The notes: generated by a model from the sequence alone, not told the origin. A DNA stretch of 64,000 bases from Mesonia aestuariivivens (GCF_019311235.1 NZ_JAHWDF010000002.1:276094-340093), one strand, 5' to 3'. Numbered from the stretch's first letter, positions 23,681 through 33,743 are shown. Made by a program: numbers and translations.

Positions 23681-25732
23681 TTGATGGCAGAGACAGAAGA
23701 GCATAGATTTCAGCATAGAGATTTAGATTGGCTTAACTTTAATGAACGGGTTTTACAAGAGGCGGCAGATAAAAGTAATCCGGTTTTAGAACGTTTAAGG
23801 TTCTTAGCTATTTTTTCTTCTAATTTAGATGAATATTATAGAGTTCGTGTTTCTCAACTTCGTCAAATAAAAAAAATAAAAAAAAGTTTACGTAAAAAAT
23901 TAGCTTTAAAACCAACAAAGAAGGTTAAGCAAATTATAAAAGAAGTTAAAGCGCAACAAGTTCAGTTTGGTGAATTATTCAAAAATGAAATTTTACCAGA
24001 ATTAGCAAAACAGCATATTCATCTTATTCAAGAAAAAGATTTTTCTAAAAGTCAACGTTCTGAATCTAAAGATATTTATACAACTAAAATTAAAGCAAAA
24101 CTTCAACCTCAATTGGTAGATTTTGAAAAGAAAAATCAGCTCTTTCTAGAAAATAATACCATTTATTTTTTCGTTGCATTTAACGATTGTAAAGAAGCTG
24201 GTGTCGTAAATATACCTGTTCATGAAGTTGGTAGGTTTTTAGAATTAGAAAGCAATAAAGCTGAATATTACATCACCTTTTTAGATGATATTATTCGTGC
24301 AGAAATTCACGATGTTTTTCCTCATAAAAAAGTAGAAGGAATTTATCAGGTAAAAATGTCTCGTGATGCTGAGTTATATATAGACGATCAATATAACGGG
24401 GTTTTAGCCGAAAAAATTTACGAATCTTTAGCACAACGTACAGATGGGCAACCCACGCGTTTACTCTATGACGCAGAAATGCCTAAAGAGCTTCAGAAAA
24501 AACTAAGAAAACATTTTAACCTAGGTAAGATAGATATGATGCCCGGTGGAAAATATCATAATTTTAGTGATTTTTTCTCTTTTCCCGATCCTACTCAAAA
24601 TGCAGCATTAACATACGAGAAGCTCAAGCCTATTGCTCATCAAGCATTCGAGGCAAAAGATAATTATTTTAAGGTCATTAAAGAAAAAGATCAGTTGCTT
24701 CATTTTCCATATATGTCGTTTTCATATGTAGAAAATCTTATGGAACAAGCTGCAGAAGATGAAGATGTAATTTCGATAAAAATTTCGCTTTATAGAGTAG
24801 CCGATGAATCTGCCTTAACGACTTCGCTTTTAAAAGCCTTAAAAAAGGGTAAAGAAGTAACCGTGTTTATTGAAGCTAAAGCACGTTTTGATGAAGAAAA
24901 TAATATTAGCTGGGGAAGAAAATTTGAAGAAAAAGGCGCACACGTTATCTATAGTTATCCTAAAATAAAAGTACACTCCAAGATTTTTTTAATCGATAGA
25001 ATTGAAAATGGAGAAAGCATAAAATACGCTTATATTGGTACCGGTAACTTTAATGCAGAAACCAGTAAAATATATTGTGATCATGCATTATTTACTGCTC
25101 AGAGAAAGCTCACAAAAGAGTTAGATCGTGTATTTAAAGTCTTAGAAGGAGAGCTTATTATACCACGCGCAAAAAATTTATTGGTTTCACCTTTTGATAC
25201 CCGTAGAGAATTCACTCAAATGATTCTTCATGAAATAGATGAAGCAGAAGCAGGAAGACCCGCAAAAATAACAGCAAAAATGAATAGTCTTGAAGATCAA
25301 GAAATGATAGATTTGTTGTATAGAGCAAATAAAAGTGGTGTTGAAATTAGACTTTTAGTAAGAGGCTTTACCTCTTTAATTGCAGGCGTAGAAAATTTAA
25401 GTGAAAACATTTATATTACCAGCATTTTAGATCGATTCTTGGAACATGGAAGAATTTATGTGTTTCATAATGGCGGTGATGAACGTGTTTTTATGGGAAG
25501 TGCAGATTGGATGGATCGTAACCTAGACCGTCGCATAGAAGTATTAGCCCCTATTTTAGATGAAGATATTAAAAAAGAACTAGCAGATATTTTACAAATT
25601 CAATTAAATGATAATGTAAAAGCAAGAGTTCAAGATTATACACAACAGAATGAATATGTAGCTCATGATTCTAAAAATCCTATTCGTTCTCAAGTTGAAA
25701 TTTATAAGTATTTAAAGAAAAAACATTCTTAA
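23681..25732 (+). CDS. ppk1: Polyphosphate kinase 1
   Basis: The 683-residue enzyme makes polyphosphate from ATP. It shows the PPK1 N-terminal block RDLDWLNFNERVLQEA, a helical domain, and two PLD-like domains with the catalytic histidine region KIKVHSKIFLI at about residue 430 and the second HGRIYVFHNGGDER at about 588. Full-length PPK1 is near 690 residues, so nothing is missing. It ends sharing a base with the ATG of the next gene, and lies 67 bases after the phosphorylase gene, where a fresh promoter may sit (AATATTTG near the start). Confidence 0.95.
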   Translation: MMAETEEHRFQHRDLDWLNFNERVLQEAADKSNPVLERLRFLAIFSSNLDEYYRVRVSQLRQIKKIKKSLRKKLALKPTKKVKQIIKEVKAQQVQFGELFKNEILPELAKQHIHLIQEKDFSKSQRSESKDIYTTKIKAKLQPQLVDFEKKNQLFLENNTIYFFVAFNDCKEAGVVNIPVHEVGRFLELESNKAEYYITFLDDIIRAEIHDVFPHKKVEGIYQVKMSRDAELYIDDQYNGVLAEKIYESLAQRTDGQPTRLLYDAEMPKELQKKLRKHFNLGKIDMMPGGKYHNFSDFFSFPDPTQNAALTYEKLKPIAHQAFEAKDNYFKVIKEKDQLLHFPYMSFSYVENLMEQAAEDEDVISIKISLYRVADESALTTSLLKALKKGKEVTVFIEAKARFDEENNISWGRKFEEKGAHVIYSYPKIKVHSKIFLIDRIENGESIKYAYIGTGNFNAETSKIYCDHALFTAQRKLTKELDRVFKVLEGELIIPRAKNLLVSPFDTRREFTQMILHEIDEAEAGRPAKITAKMNSLEDQEMIDLLYRANKSGVEIRLLVRGFTSLIAGVENLSENIYITSILDRFLEHGRIYVFHNGGDERVFMGSADWMDRNLDRRIEVLAPILDEDIKKELADILQIQLNDNVKARVQDYTQQNEYVAHDSKNPIRSQVEIYKYLKKKHS

Positions 25733-26586
25733 TGATTACGATTAAAGTTGGAGGAGTTCCTGAGCATTTTAATTACCCATGGCACGTTGCTATAGAGGAA
25801 AAGAAATTTGAAGCTTTAGGAATAAAAGTAGAATGGATAGATTTTTATGGCGGGACTGGTGAATTAAGTGAAGCACTTAAAAATCATGAAATAGATATTG
25901 CACTGATGCTTACCGAAGGAGTAATTAAAAAAATCACCGAAGGCAATCAATTTAAAATTTTACAAAATTATATTGCTAGTCCTTTAATTTGGGGAATTCA
26001 CGTAGCTGCAGATTCTAAATTTAAAAAAATAGAAGACTTAGAAAATACTACGGCTGCCATAAGTCGTTATGGTTCAGGTTCGCATTTATTAGCCTATATT
26101 AATGCTAAAAATCAAGGTTGGAATACAGAAAGATTAGATTTTGAAGTGGTAAATGATTTATCAGGTGCGATTAAAGCTTTACCAGAAAATGATGCGCAAT
26201 ACTTTATGTGGGAACATTTTACGACAAAGCCCCTAGTAGATGATGGTACTTTTAGAAGAGTTGGTGACTGCCCTAGCCCTTGGCCGTGTTTTGTTATTGC
26301 TTCTACAGATAACTTTGTAACTCAAAATTCAGCTTCAATTAAAAAAATACTTCAAGTACTTAATCAAATTACGATTGGATTTAAAAAAACTGAAAATCTA
26401 ACTCGAATTTTAGCTCAACGCTATGATCAAAAGGAAAAAGATATTTCTTTATGGTTAGAAAAAACAGAATGGGATCAAAAACAAATAAAAAAAGAAACTA
26501 TAGAAGAGACTCAAAATCAGTTATTTGATTTAAATCTAATAGAGAGAAAACTAAGTTTTGAAAAATTTGTTGTGAATTTTAAATAA
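25732..26586 (+). CDS. Periplasmic-binding-protein fold, lacking a signal peptide
   Basis: The 284-residue product resembles NMT1/TauA-type substrate-binding proteins: VGGVPEHFNYPWHVAIEEKKFEALGIKV at the start, a DIALMLTEGVI strand, and the AISRYGSGSHLLAY linker with a Gly-Ser-Gly-Ser loop. It has no N-terminal signal or lipobox, and starts directly on the fold, so the protein appears cytosolic. Its ATG overlaps the last base of the ppk1 stop codon. Possible roles are a ligand sensor or a precursor-synthesis enzyme; the ligand is unknown. Confidence 0.75.
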   Translation: MITIKVGGVPEHFNYPWHVAIEEKKFEALGIKVEWIDFYGGTGELSEALKNHEIDIALMLTEGVIKKITEGNQFKILQNYIASPLIWGIHVAADSKFKKIEDLENTTAAISRYGSGSHLLAYINAKNQGWNTERLDFEVVNDLSGAIKALPENDAQYFMWEHFTTKPLVDDGTFRRVGDCPSPWPCFVIASTDNFVTQNSASIKKILQVLNQITIGFKKTENLTRILAQRYDQKEKDISLWLEKTEWDQKQIKKETIEETQNQLFDLNLIERKLSFEKFVVNFK

Positions 26587-26660
26587 TAATTGAAAAAAAA
26601 TGCGCAACCTTTACGTTAATTTTACATCTACTTAATGTAGAAAACCATTTAAATTAACGC

Positions 26661-26834
26661 ATGCTTACTTTTTTTATCATTTTAGGAGTTTTATTAATCA
26701 TCAATATTTTACTTTTTATTTTCAGTAGAAATAAAGTAGAAGACAAGAAAAAGAGTGCTCCAAAAAGAGTAATTTACAATCCAACTGTAAATGCCTCCAA
26801 TGTAGCTACCACTCCACAGTTTCAAGATGCTTAG
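26661..26834 (+). CDS. Small single-pass membrane protein (57 residues)
   Basis: An ATG at 26661 opens a 57-codon frame. Residues about 2-23 form one hydrophobic helix with the sequence start MLTFFIILGVLLIINILLF, followed by a basic SRNKVEDKKKSAPKR turn and a short polar tail ending QDA. The positive residues after the helix suggest a cytoplasmic C-terminus. Its last 29 bases overlap the 3' end of ung on the other strand. It is short, so coding is likely but not certain. Confidence 0.65.
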   Translation: MLTFFIILGVLLIINILLFIFSRNKVEDKKKSAPKRVIYNPTVNASNVATTPQFQDA

Positions 26835-27471
26835 AAACCAAGAATTCATTTGTTTTGCTAAAATGTTTGTTGCCAAACCAATATCCTCTATTAGCACTTA
26901 ATGGTGAGGGATGACCTGAGGTTAAGATATGATGTTTTTGCGAATCTATAAGTTTAGCTTTTTTCTTAGCAAAACCTCCCCATAGTAAAAAAACAACATT
27001 TTCTTTTTTAGCAGAAATTGTTTTAATTACTTCATCTGTAAATTGTTCCCAACCTTTACCTTGGTGACTTGCCGCTTCGTGTGCTCTAACCGTTAAGGTT
27101 GCATTCAGTAATAAAACACCTTGTTTTGCCCAGCGTTCTAAGTTTCCCGTTTTAGGAAATGTTTTACCTAAATCATTTTCTATCTCTTTAAAAATATTAA
27201 CTAAAGAGGGTGGCATTTTGATATCATCTTTTACCGAAAAACATAAACCGTTAGCTTGATCTACTCCGTGATAAGGATCTTGCCCAATAATCACCACTTT
27301 TAAATCTTCAAACTTACAATAGTCAAAAGCGGCAAAAATAGCATTACCATTAGGGTAACATTTGTGGTTTTGATATTCGGTTTTTACAAATAAAGCGAGT
27401 TGTTTAAAATATTCTTTATCAAATTCTTCACCTAATTCTTTTTTCCAGCTTTTATCTATGTCTACCTTCAT
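26806..27471 (-). CDS. ung: Uracil-DNA glycosylase
   Basis: The 221-residue enzyme removes uracil from DNA. It has the family-1 active-site block GQDPYHG at residues 63-69 (catalytic Asp65), the LLLNATLTVR region at about 122-131 and the HPSPLSA DNA-binding loop at about 187-193. The full length fits Ung. It is divergent from mutS2, with 45 bases between the starts and a clear -7 box on the mutS2 side. Confidence 0.96.
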   Translation of the reverse strand: MKVDIDKSWKKELGEEFDKEYFKQLALFVKTEYQNHKCYPNGNAIFAAFDYCKFEDLKVVIIGQDPYHGVDQANGLCFSVKDDIKMPPSLVNIFKEIENDLGKTFPKTGNLERWAKQGVLLLNATLTVRAHEAASHQGKGWEQFTDEVIKTISAKKENVVFLLWGGFAKKKAKLIDSQKHHILTSGHPSPLSANRGYWFGNKHFSKTNEFLVSKHLETVEW

Positions 27472-27482
27472 AAAATATTCTT

Positions 27483-27490
27483 TAAATTTG
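27483..27490 (+). promoter_or_regulatory. Bacteroidota -7 box for mutS2
   Basis: TAAATTTG matches TAnnTTTG exactly, 26 bases before the ATG at 27517. No good TTTG at the -33 position was found. Confidence 0.5.
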
Positions 27491-27516
27491 CATCGCTACG
27501 AATGTAGAAAATTGCT

Positions 27517-29700
27517 ATGATAAAAATAACAGAAAAGACCCTTAAAGATTTAGAATTCCCTAGCGTTTGTGAACAAATTAGCGAATATTGTGTGACAGAT
27601 ATGGGGCAAGAGAAATGCTTGAAGATTCAACCGTTTTCAAAAGTTTCAGAAATTTTATTTTCTTTACATCAAACCAATGAATACAAATCTTCAGAACTTC
27701 AGGAAGCTAGAATTCCTAATCATGGTTTTGATGCTATAAATAATGAAATTAGATTTCTAAATATTGAAGGCTCTATTTTAGAAATTTCTGGGATCAGAAA
27801 AATTCAATCTATTTCTAATACGGTTAATATTCAGATTAAATATTTCAGAAAGTACAGCGATATTTATCCCAATTTATATGAAACCACAGCAGAGGTAGAA
27901 TATACCAAGCATTTGGTGGAGAAAATAGAAGAAGTGATTAATCCTTTTGGAGAAATTAAAGATGAGGCCTCTCCACTACTCCAACGCACACGTAGAGCGA
28001 TTAATTTGGTACGCGGACAAATAAATTCTAGTTTTTCTAGTTCACTTTCTAAATACCACAGTGCTGGTTATTTAGATGAAATTAAAGAAACAGTAGTTGA
28101 AAATATACGAGTTTTAGCGGTTTCTGCTATGCACCGTAGAAAGGTAAAAGGCTCCATTTTAGGAAGCTCAAAAACAGGAAGCATAGTTTACATTCAGCCA
28201 GAAACAACCCTGCAACATGCTAGAGAACTCAATAATTTACAATACGAAGAAAAAGAAGAAGTTAAGCGAATTTTAAAAGAACTTACAGAATATATACGGC
28301 CTTTTCGCCCACTTTTAATTCAATATCAAGAATTGTTAAGTGAAATTGATGTTATTGCGGCCAAAGTAAATTATGCTAAACAATTAAATGCGGTTTTGCC
28401 TAAAATCACCAAGCAACGAGATTTAGATTTAAAAGAAGCTTATCATCCGTTATTATTTTTAACCAATAAAAAAACCGATAAAATAACGCACCCCCAAGAC
28501 ATTTCTTTAACACCAGATAATCGAATTATCGTTATTTCTGGTCCTAACGCCGGTGGTAAGAGTATTACATTAAAAACTATCGGTCTTTTACAAGTAATGC
28601 TTCAAAGTGGAATGCTGGTTCCTGTACACGAATACAGTAGAATGTGTTTTTTTACTAAAATTTTGACTGATATAGGTGATAATCAAAGTATAGAAAACCA
28701 TTTGAGTACTTATTCTTATCGATTAAAGAATATGAAACATTTTCTTCGGAAATGCGACGATAAAACGCTATTTTTAATTGATGAATTTGGTACTGGTAGT
28801 GATCCTGAATTGGGTGGTGCTTTAGCTGAAACTTTTTTAGAAGTTTTTTACGAAAAAAATAGTTACGGAATTATCACTACACATTATGCCAATTTAAAAA
28901 AAATGGCGCAAGAAACCGAAGAGATTTCTAATGCCAATATGCTATTCGATTCTAAAACCTTAGAACCTGTTTATAAATTACACTTAGGTGAAGCTGGGAG
29001 TTCGTTTACCTTTGAGGTAGCTCAGAAAAACGGAATTCCGTATAGTTTAATTAATCGCTCCAAAAAGAAGGTAGAACGCGGCAAACTTCGCTTTGATAAA
29101 AGTATTGCTAAATTACAACAAGAACGCTCTAAACTCTCTAAAACAACGTCTAGCTTAAAAGAAAAAGAAGAAAAAGCAGCCGAAGAAAAACGACGTCTAG
29201 ATGAAGTTAATGCAAAAGTTCAACAAAAATTAGAAGGTTTTCAAGAGTTGTATGACAGCAATCAACGTATGATTTATTTAGGTCAGAAATTTGATGATTT
29301 GAGTGAAAAATTTTTCAATAACAATAATAAAAAAGATTTAATTGGAGAGTTTTTAAAATTAGTAGCGATAGAAAATTCTAAGCGTAAAAAAGAATCAAAA
29401 AAGAAGAAGGAAGCTAAGAAAAAACAAGAAAATAAAATTAAACAAGAGGCTGAAAAGAAAATTGAAGTTATTCGTGAACAGAAAAAAGAAGAAAAAAAGA
29501 AACAAGTAGAAAAAGAAAAAAAGGCAGAAGAAAAGAAAATTGTATCGTTTCGATTAGATGACCGTGTACGCTTAGAAGATAGCCGTTCTATAGGTACAAT
29601 TGATAAAATTGAAAAAGGAAAAGCGATTATTAACTACGGAATGTTTACTACAGAAGCCAATTTAAGTAAATTAGAACTAGTGCAACGCGCTAAAAAATAA
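27517..29700 (+). CDS. mutS2: MutS2-like ATPase, lacking the Smr nuclease domain
   Basis: The 727-residue product has a MutS2 layout: N-terminal domain, a lever/core region, and the ATPase with Walker A GPNAGGKS at about 342-349, the DEFGTGSDPE Walker B at about 422 and the TTHYANLKK switch. After the ATPase comes a long Lys/Glu coiled coil and a KOW-like SFRLDDRVRLEDSRSIGTI tail. No Smr endonuclease domain (no HLR / GxGxG) follows. MutS2 resolves branched DNA and collided ribosomes; without Smr this one cannot cut. The next gene begins at the stop codon. Confidence 0.88.
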   Translation: MIKITEKTLKDLEFPSVCEQISEYCVTDMGQEKCLKIQPFSKVSEILFSLHQTNEYKSSELQEARIPNHGFDAINNEIRFLNIEGSILEISGIRKIQSISNTVNIQIKYFRKYSDIYPNLYETTAEVEYTKHLVEKIEEVINPFGEIKDEASPLLQRTRRAINLVRGQINSSFSSSLSKYHSAGYLDEIKETVVENIRVLAVSAMHRRKVKGSILGSSKTGSIVYIQPETTLQHARELNNLQYEEKEEVKRILKELTEYIRPFRPLLIQYQELLSEIDVIAAKVNYAKQLNAVLPKITKQRDLDLKEAYHPLLFLTNKKTDKITHPQDISLTPDNRIIVISGPNAGGKSITLKTIGLLQVMLQSGMLVPVHEYSRMCFFTKILTDIGDNQSIENHLSTYSYRLKNMKHFLRKCDDKTLFLIDEFGTGSDPELGGALAETFLEVFYEKNSYGIITTHYANLKKMAQETEEISNANMLFDSKTLEPVYKLHLGEAGSSFTFEVAQKNGIPYSLINRSKKKVERGKLRFDKSIAKLQQERSKLSKTTSSLKEKEEKAAEEKRRLDEVNAKVQQKLEGFQELYDSNQRMIYLGQKFDDLSEKFFNNNNKKDLIGEFLKLVAIENSKRKKESKKKKEAKKKQENKIKQEAEKKIEVIREQKKEEKKKQVEKEKKAEEKKIVSFRLDDRVRLEDSRSIGTIDKIEKGKAIINYGMFTTEANLSKLELVQRAKK

Positions 29701-30116
29701 TGCAGAAACTCCCAGAACATAAAAAAATCATCTTATTTGATGGCGTTTGTAACCTTTGCAATAATGCTATTAATATTATTATAGATCACGATAAGAACGA
29801 TATATTTCGATATGCGTCACTACAAAGTGAAACTGGGCAGCAACTCACTCAAGAACGAGGTATAGATACTTCAGCAATAGATTCAATAATTTTAATAGAT
29901 CCTGGAACAGCTTATTATATAAAATCTACCGCTGCTTTACAAATTGCCAAACACCTTTCTGGTGGTTATAAAATTTTAAGTTATTTTCTTTTTTTACCAG
30001 AAGGCTTTAGAAATATGATTTACGACTTTGTGGCTAAAAATCGCTATAAATGGTTTGGGAAAAAAAATAATTGCCGCATTCCTACTCCAGCATTAAGATC
30101 AAAATTTTTAGAGTAA
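29700..30116 (+). CDS. DCC-family thiol-disulfide-type protein
   Basis: The 138-residue product carries the DCC1-like signature FDGVCNLCN at about 14-22 (the DxxCxxC that names the family), then a YASLQSETGQQL stretch and a C-terminal YDFVAKNRYKWFGKK with a final Cys. Such proteins are predicted thioredoxin-like. Its ATG overlaps the mutS2 stop codon, so the two are translationally coupled. The natural substrate is unknown. Confidence 0.88.
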   Translation: MQKLPEHKKIILFDGVCNLCNNAINIIIDHDKNDIFRYASLQSETGQQLTQERGIDTSAIDSIILIDPGTAYYIKSTAALQIAKHLSGGYKILSYFLFLPEGFRNMIYDFVAKNRYKWFGKKNNCRIPTPALRSKFLE

Positions 30117-30136
30117 GTATTATAATGAAGAAGAAG

Positions 30137-30174
30137 AAAAACGAGATGCTAAAATATAGTTAACCTCTCGTTTT
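30137..30174 (+). terminator. Possible terminator after the DCC gene
   Basis: AAAACGAGA pairs with TCTCGTTTT across a loop of about 20 bases. The loop is long, so this is weak. Confidence 0.35.
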
Positions 30175-30240
30175 ATAGTTGATGAATGTTGAAAAAAATT
30201 ACTAAATCGAACTATTTAATAATAGAGCTAGAGCGAAGTA

Positions 30241-31551
30241 TTATTTTCTATTTTTATAATTATCGTTCCAGTTTTTAACCAGTGGAATTTCACGAAGCCT
30301 TCCAACAGATTTTGCTATTAAAATCGAAACCGAAGCGTCTCCGGTAACGTTCACAGTAGTTCTACACATATCTAAAGGCCTATCGATAGCAAAGATTAGA
30401 GCCAATCCTGCCTCTGGTATTCCTGCTTGTGCTAAAACAATAACTAACATTACCATTCCTGCGCCTGGTACCGCTGCCGAACCAATTGAAGCTAATGTTG
30501 CTGTAGCAATGATGCCTAGTTGCGTACCAAAATCTAAATCCATCCCGAAAGCTTGGGCAATAAAAACAGCTGCTACTGCTTGGTAAAGACTAGTACCATC
30601 CATATTGATAGTGGCTCCAATAGGCAATACAAAACTAGAAACTTCTTTTTCTACGCCTAAATGTTCTTCTACTCTTTCCATGGTTACAGGAAGTGTAGCT
30701 GCACTAGAACTAGTGGAAAATGCTAGTAATTGAGCAGGAGAAATTCCATTAATAAAAAAAGAAGGTGTTTTTTTAGTAAAAATCCATACCAAAGAGACAT
30801 ACACACCAATCATTAATAATAAACCTCCAATAACACATAACGCATACATCCCTAAAGCAGCAAAAAGATCAGCGCTTGGGGCTTCTACCACTAATGCTGC
30901 TAGTAAAGCAAATACTCCAAAAGGTGCGGCCAGCATTATAATATCAATCATTTTAAGAATAACTTCATTAAAGCCATCGAAGAATTTTTTAACAGGACTT
31001 GCTTGTTCTTCAGGAATTAAAATGAGTCCGATTCCAAAGAAAATTGCAAAGAATATTACTTGTAGCATGTTAGCATTGCTACCAGCGGCACCAACGATGT
31101 TACTGGGAACAATATCAACTAAAGCTTGTAAAGGACCAGCTTCTTTTTGTTTTTCAGCATTTTGCCTCGTTAAATCAGCATCACCGCCATAACTTTCTAC
31201 GAGTTCAGCTCGTGTTTCTTCGGTAATTGTAGAGCCTGGTTTTACAAGATTTACTACCAATAAACCTATAGACACCGCGATAATGGTGGTGAGAATATAA
31301 GTTGCGATAGTTCTAAAGCCCATTTTAGAAAGCTGAGAAATATCTTTTAGATCTGAAACTCCTTTTATTAACGAAGCTAATATTAACGGGACTGCAATTA
31401 ATTTGAGTGCATTGATAAATATGGTTCCAAAAGGTTTTACCCAATCTTCAATAAAATCTGCTCCCCATGAAAAGTTAGTCATGATCAAGGCAAAGATTAC
31501 CCCCAATGCCATTCCTATTAATATTTGCCAATGTAATGCAAGTTTCTTCAT
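30241..31551 (-). CDS. Dicarboxylate/amino acid:cation symporter (DAACS)
   Basis: The 436-residue membrane protein belongs to the DctA/GltP family: about eight helices, the re-entrant loops with the Ser-rich AFSTSSSAATLPVT, and the GATINMDGTSLY substrate/Na motif in helix 7. A long periplasmic insertion at about 120-150 is rich in charged residues. It should import glutamate, aspartate or C4-dicarboxylates with Na+ or H+. Start codon MKKLALHWQ is well placed. It lies downstream of aroC on the same strand, 13 bases apart. Confidence 0.92.
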   Translation of the reverse strand: MKKLALHWQILIGMALGVIFALIMTNFSWGADFIEDWVKPFGTIFINALKLIAVPLILASLIKGVSDLKDISQLSKMGFRTIATYILTTIIAVSIGLLVVNLVKPGSTITEETRAELVESYGGDADLTRQNAEKQKEAGPLQALVDIVPSNIVGAAGSNANMLQVIFFAIFFGIGLILIPEEQASPVKKFFDGFNEVILKMIDIIMLAAPFGVFALLAALVVEAPSADLFAALGMYALCVIGGLLLMIGVYVSLVWIFTKKTPSFFINGISPAQLLAFSTSSSAATLPVTMERVEEHLGVEKEVSSFVLPIGATINMDGTSLYQAVAAVFIAQAFGMDLDFGTQLGIIATATLASIGSAAVPGAGMVMLVIVLAQAGIPEAGLALIFAIDRPLDMCRTTVNVTGDASVSILIAKSVGRLREIPLVKNWNDNYKNRK

Positions 31552-31564
31552 CTATCTTTTTAAA

Positions 31565-32626
31565 TTATGCTTTTGTGGTTCTATTTAACAATAAAAAATC
31601 GGCGATAACTAAGGCTGCCATTGCTTCTATAATAGGGACTGCTCTAGGAACTACGCAAGGATCATGGCGCCCCTTGCCTATCATTTCTACTTTTTCTCCT
31701 TTGTTATTAATCGTTTCTTGCTTTTGCATTAAGGTAGCTACGGGTTTAAAGGCTACTTTAAAGTTGATATCCATCCCGTTAGAGATACCGCCTTGTATTC
31801 CACCACTGTTGTTAGACTTGGTAGTACCATCTTTTTTAAAATGATCATTATGATCACTTCCTTTCATTTTAGCTCCCTCAAATCCGCTTCCAAATTCAAA
31901 ACCCTTTACAGCATTTATGGATAACATTGCTTTCCCTAATTGAGCGTGAAGTTTATCAAAAACCGGTTCACCCAAACCTACAGGAACGTTTTTAATTACA
32001 CAACAAACGACGCCGCCTACTGTATCGCCTTCTTTTCGTATTTGCTTAATGTAATTTTCCATTTCTATAGCTTTTTCTGCATTAGCACAACGGACAGGAT
32101 TTTTTTCTATTTCTTCAATATTAATGACATCATTTTCTTGAAGTTGAATATGGCCTACCGCAGAAACATAAGCTTGAAAATCTATAGTTTTTAAAAACTG
32201 TTTAGCAACAGCGCCAGCTACAACTCTACAAGCGGTTTCTCGGGCAGAGCTTCTCCCGCCACCCCGATAATCTCTATTTCCATATTTTTGATCGTAAGTG
32301 TAATCTGCATGGCTTGGACGGTATACGTCTTTGATATGACTGTAATCTTTAGATTTTTGATTGGTGTTTTCTATGATAAACCCAATAGAAGTCCCTGTGG
32401 TTTTCCCTTCAAATATTCCAGATAGAAATTGAACGGTATCAGGTTCTTTACGTTGGGTGACAATTTTTGATTGACCAGGTTTGCGTCTATTTAATTCATT
32501 TTGAATAGCTTCTATATTAATTTCAACTCCAGAAGGGCAACCATCAATGATTCCTCCAAGCGCCTTTCCGTGAGATTCGCCAAATGTTGTGAGTTTAAAT
32601 AGTGTTCCGAAGGTATTTCTTGCCAT
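31565..32626 (-). CDS. aroC: Chorismate synthase
   Basis: The 353-residue enzyme ends the shikimate pathway. It carries [18 protein letters not shown] at the N-terminus, the [22 protein letters not shown]-binding stretch around 125-142, and the C-terminal [17 protein letters not shown] signature. All are intact and the length is normal. The transporter gene follows closely on the same strand. No other aro gene is in the window. Confidence 0.97.
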   Translation of the reverse strand: MARNTFGTLFKLTTFGESHGKALGGIIDGCPSGVEINIEAIQNELNRRKPGQSKIVTQRKEPDTVQFLSGIFEGKTTGTSIGFIIENTNQKSKDYSHIKDVYRPSHADYTYDQKYGNRDYRGGGRSSARETACRVVAGAVAKQFLKTIDFQAYVSAVGHIQLQENDVINIEEIEKNPVRCANAEKAIEMENYIKQIRKEGDTVGGVVCCVIKNVPVGLGEPVFDKLHAQLGKAMLSINAVKGFEFGSGFEGAKMKGSDHNDHFKKDGTTKSNNSGGIQGGISNGMDINFKVAFKPVATLMQKQETINNKGEKVEMIGKGRHDPCVVPRAVPIIEAMAALVIADFLLLNRTTKA

Positions 32627-32834
32627 AGCTTGATTTTCAACAAATGTAAATTATTAAGCAGTAAATTAAAAATTGAAATTTTAATGTACGTAAAATTATA
32701 TAGTTTTTTAATGCTAATGTTTTATTCATCTAATCTATGAAGAATAACTTTAAATTCAAGATAAGGTAAAGAAGAGTTAATGTTGTTGTAGATCTTCTTT
32801 TATTTCTTTGTTACTAAGTAAATATGTTATCGGG

Positions 32835-33665
32835 GTGAAAAAGAGAAAAGTTGATTTAGTAGTAATTTCAGATGTACATTTAGGAACGTTTGGTTGCCAT
32901 GCAAAAGAATTACTCTTGTATTTAGATAGCATTAAACCTAAACGCATTATTCTTAACGGTGATATTGTAGATATTTGGCAGTTTAGAAAAAGATACTTTC
33001 CTAAATCGCACTTAGAGGTTATAAAAAAAATTATAGATCTTTCAGCTAAAGGTACAGAGGTAACTTATATTACTGGAAACCATGATGATTTACTTCGGAA
33101 ATTTACCGATGTAGAAATGGGAAGAATTTCTTTAGTAGATAAATTGGTATTAGAGCTCGACGGAAAAAAAGCTTGGTTTTTTCACGGAGATGTTTTTGAT
33201 GCTTCCATCCAAAATGCGAAATGGTTAGCTAAATTAGGAGGGTGGGGATATGATTTTTTAATTATTATTAATCGTTTCTTAAATTGGTGTTTAACTAAAA
33301 TGAATCGCGAAAAATTTTCTTTATCTAAGAAAATTAAAAACGGAGTAAAAAAAGCAGTTAAACATATTCAAGATTTTGAACAAGTAGCGTCAGATCTTGC
33401 TATAGAAAATAATTATAAGTATGTAATTTGCGGACATATTCATCAGCCACAAATGGTCAGGAAAGTTAATAAATTTGGAACTTGTCTTTATTTAAATTCT
33501 GGCGATTGGGTAGAAAATTTAACGTCTTTAGAATATCATAAAGAGCGTTGGGAGTTAAAGCATTTTCATAAAGAAGATTACCAAATAGAAGTTGCTAAAG
33601 AGCAAGATTTCAGAGAAATGAAAAATTTAGTAGCGGCCATTACGATTACTTCACAAAAAAAATAA
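32835..33665 (+). CDS. UDP-2,3-diacylglucosamine diphosphatase-like metallophosphoesterase
   Basis: The protein has the calcineurin-like motifs ISDVHLG, GDIVD, TGNHDD, FFHGDVFD and CGHIHQP. This is the LpxH-like layout of lipid A synthesis seen in Bacteroidota, which often annotates as UDP-2,3-diacylglucosamine hydrolase. No ATG precedes the fold; GTG at 32835 (giving MKKRKVDLVVISD) was chosen, and TTG at 32808 is the alternative. It should act at the inner face of the cytoplasmic membrane. Confidence 0.85.
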   Translation: MKKRKVDLVVISDVHLGTFGCHAKELLLYLDSIKPKRIILNGDIVDIWQFRKRYFPKSHLEVIKKIIDLSAKGTEVTYITGNHDDLLRKFTDVEMGRISLVDKLVLELDGKKAWFFHGDVFDASIQNAKWLAKLGGWGYDFLIIINRFLNWCLTKMNREKFSLSKKIKNGVKKAVKHIQDFEQVASDLAIENNYKYVICGHIHQPQMVRKVNKFGTCLYLNSGDWVENLTSLEYHKERWELKHFHKEDYQIEVAKEQDFREMKNLVAAITITSQKK

Positions 33666-33743
33666 CATATATAAACTTTATTGGAATAAATCATTATATT
33701 TATACGAAATAGTTATAATATATGATTTTGTAAAAAATTTATT

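Noticed and set aside
31940..32194. 84-codon frame inside aroC on the plus strand
   Set aside because: It is the shadow of a strongly conserved enzyme on the other strand.
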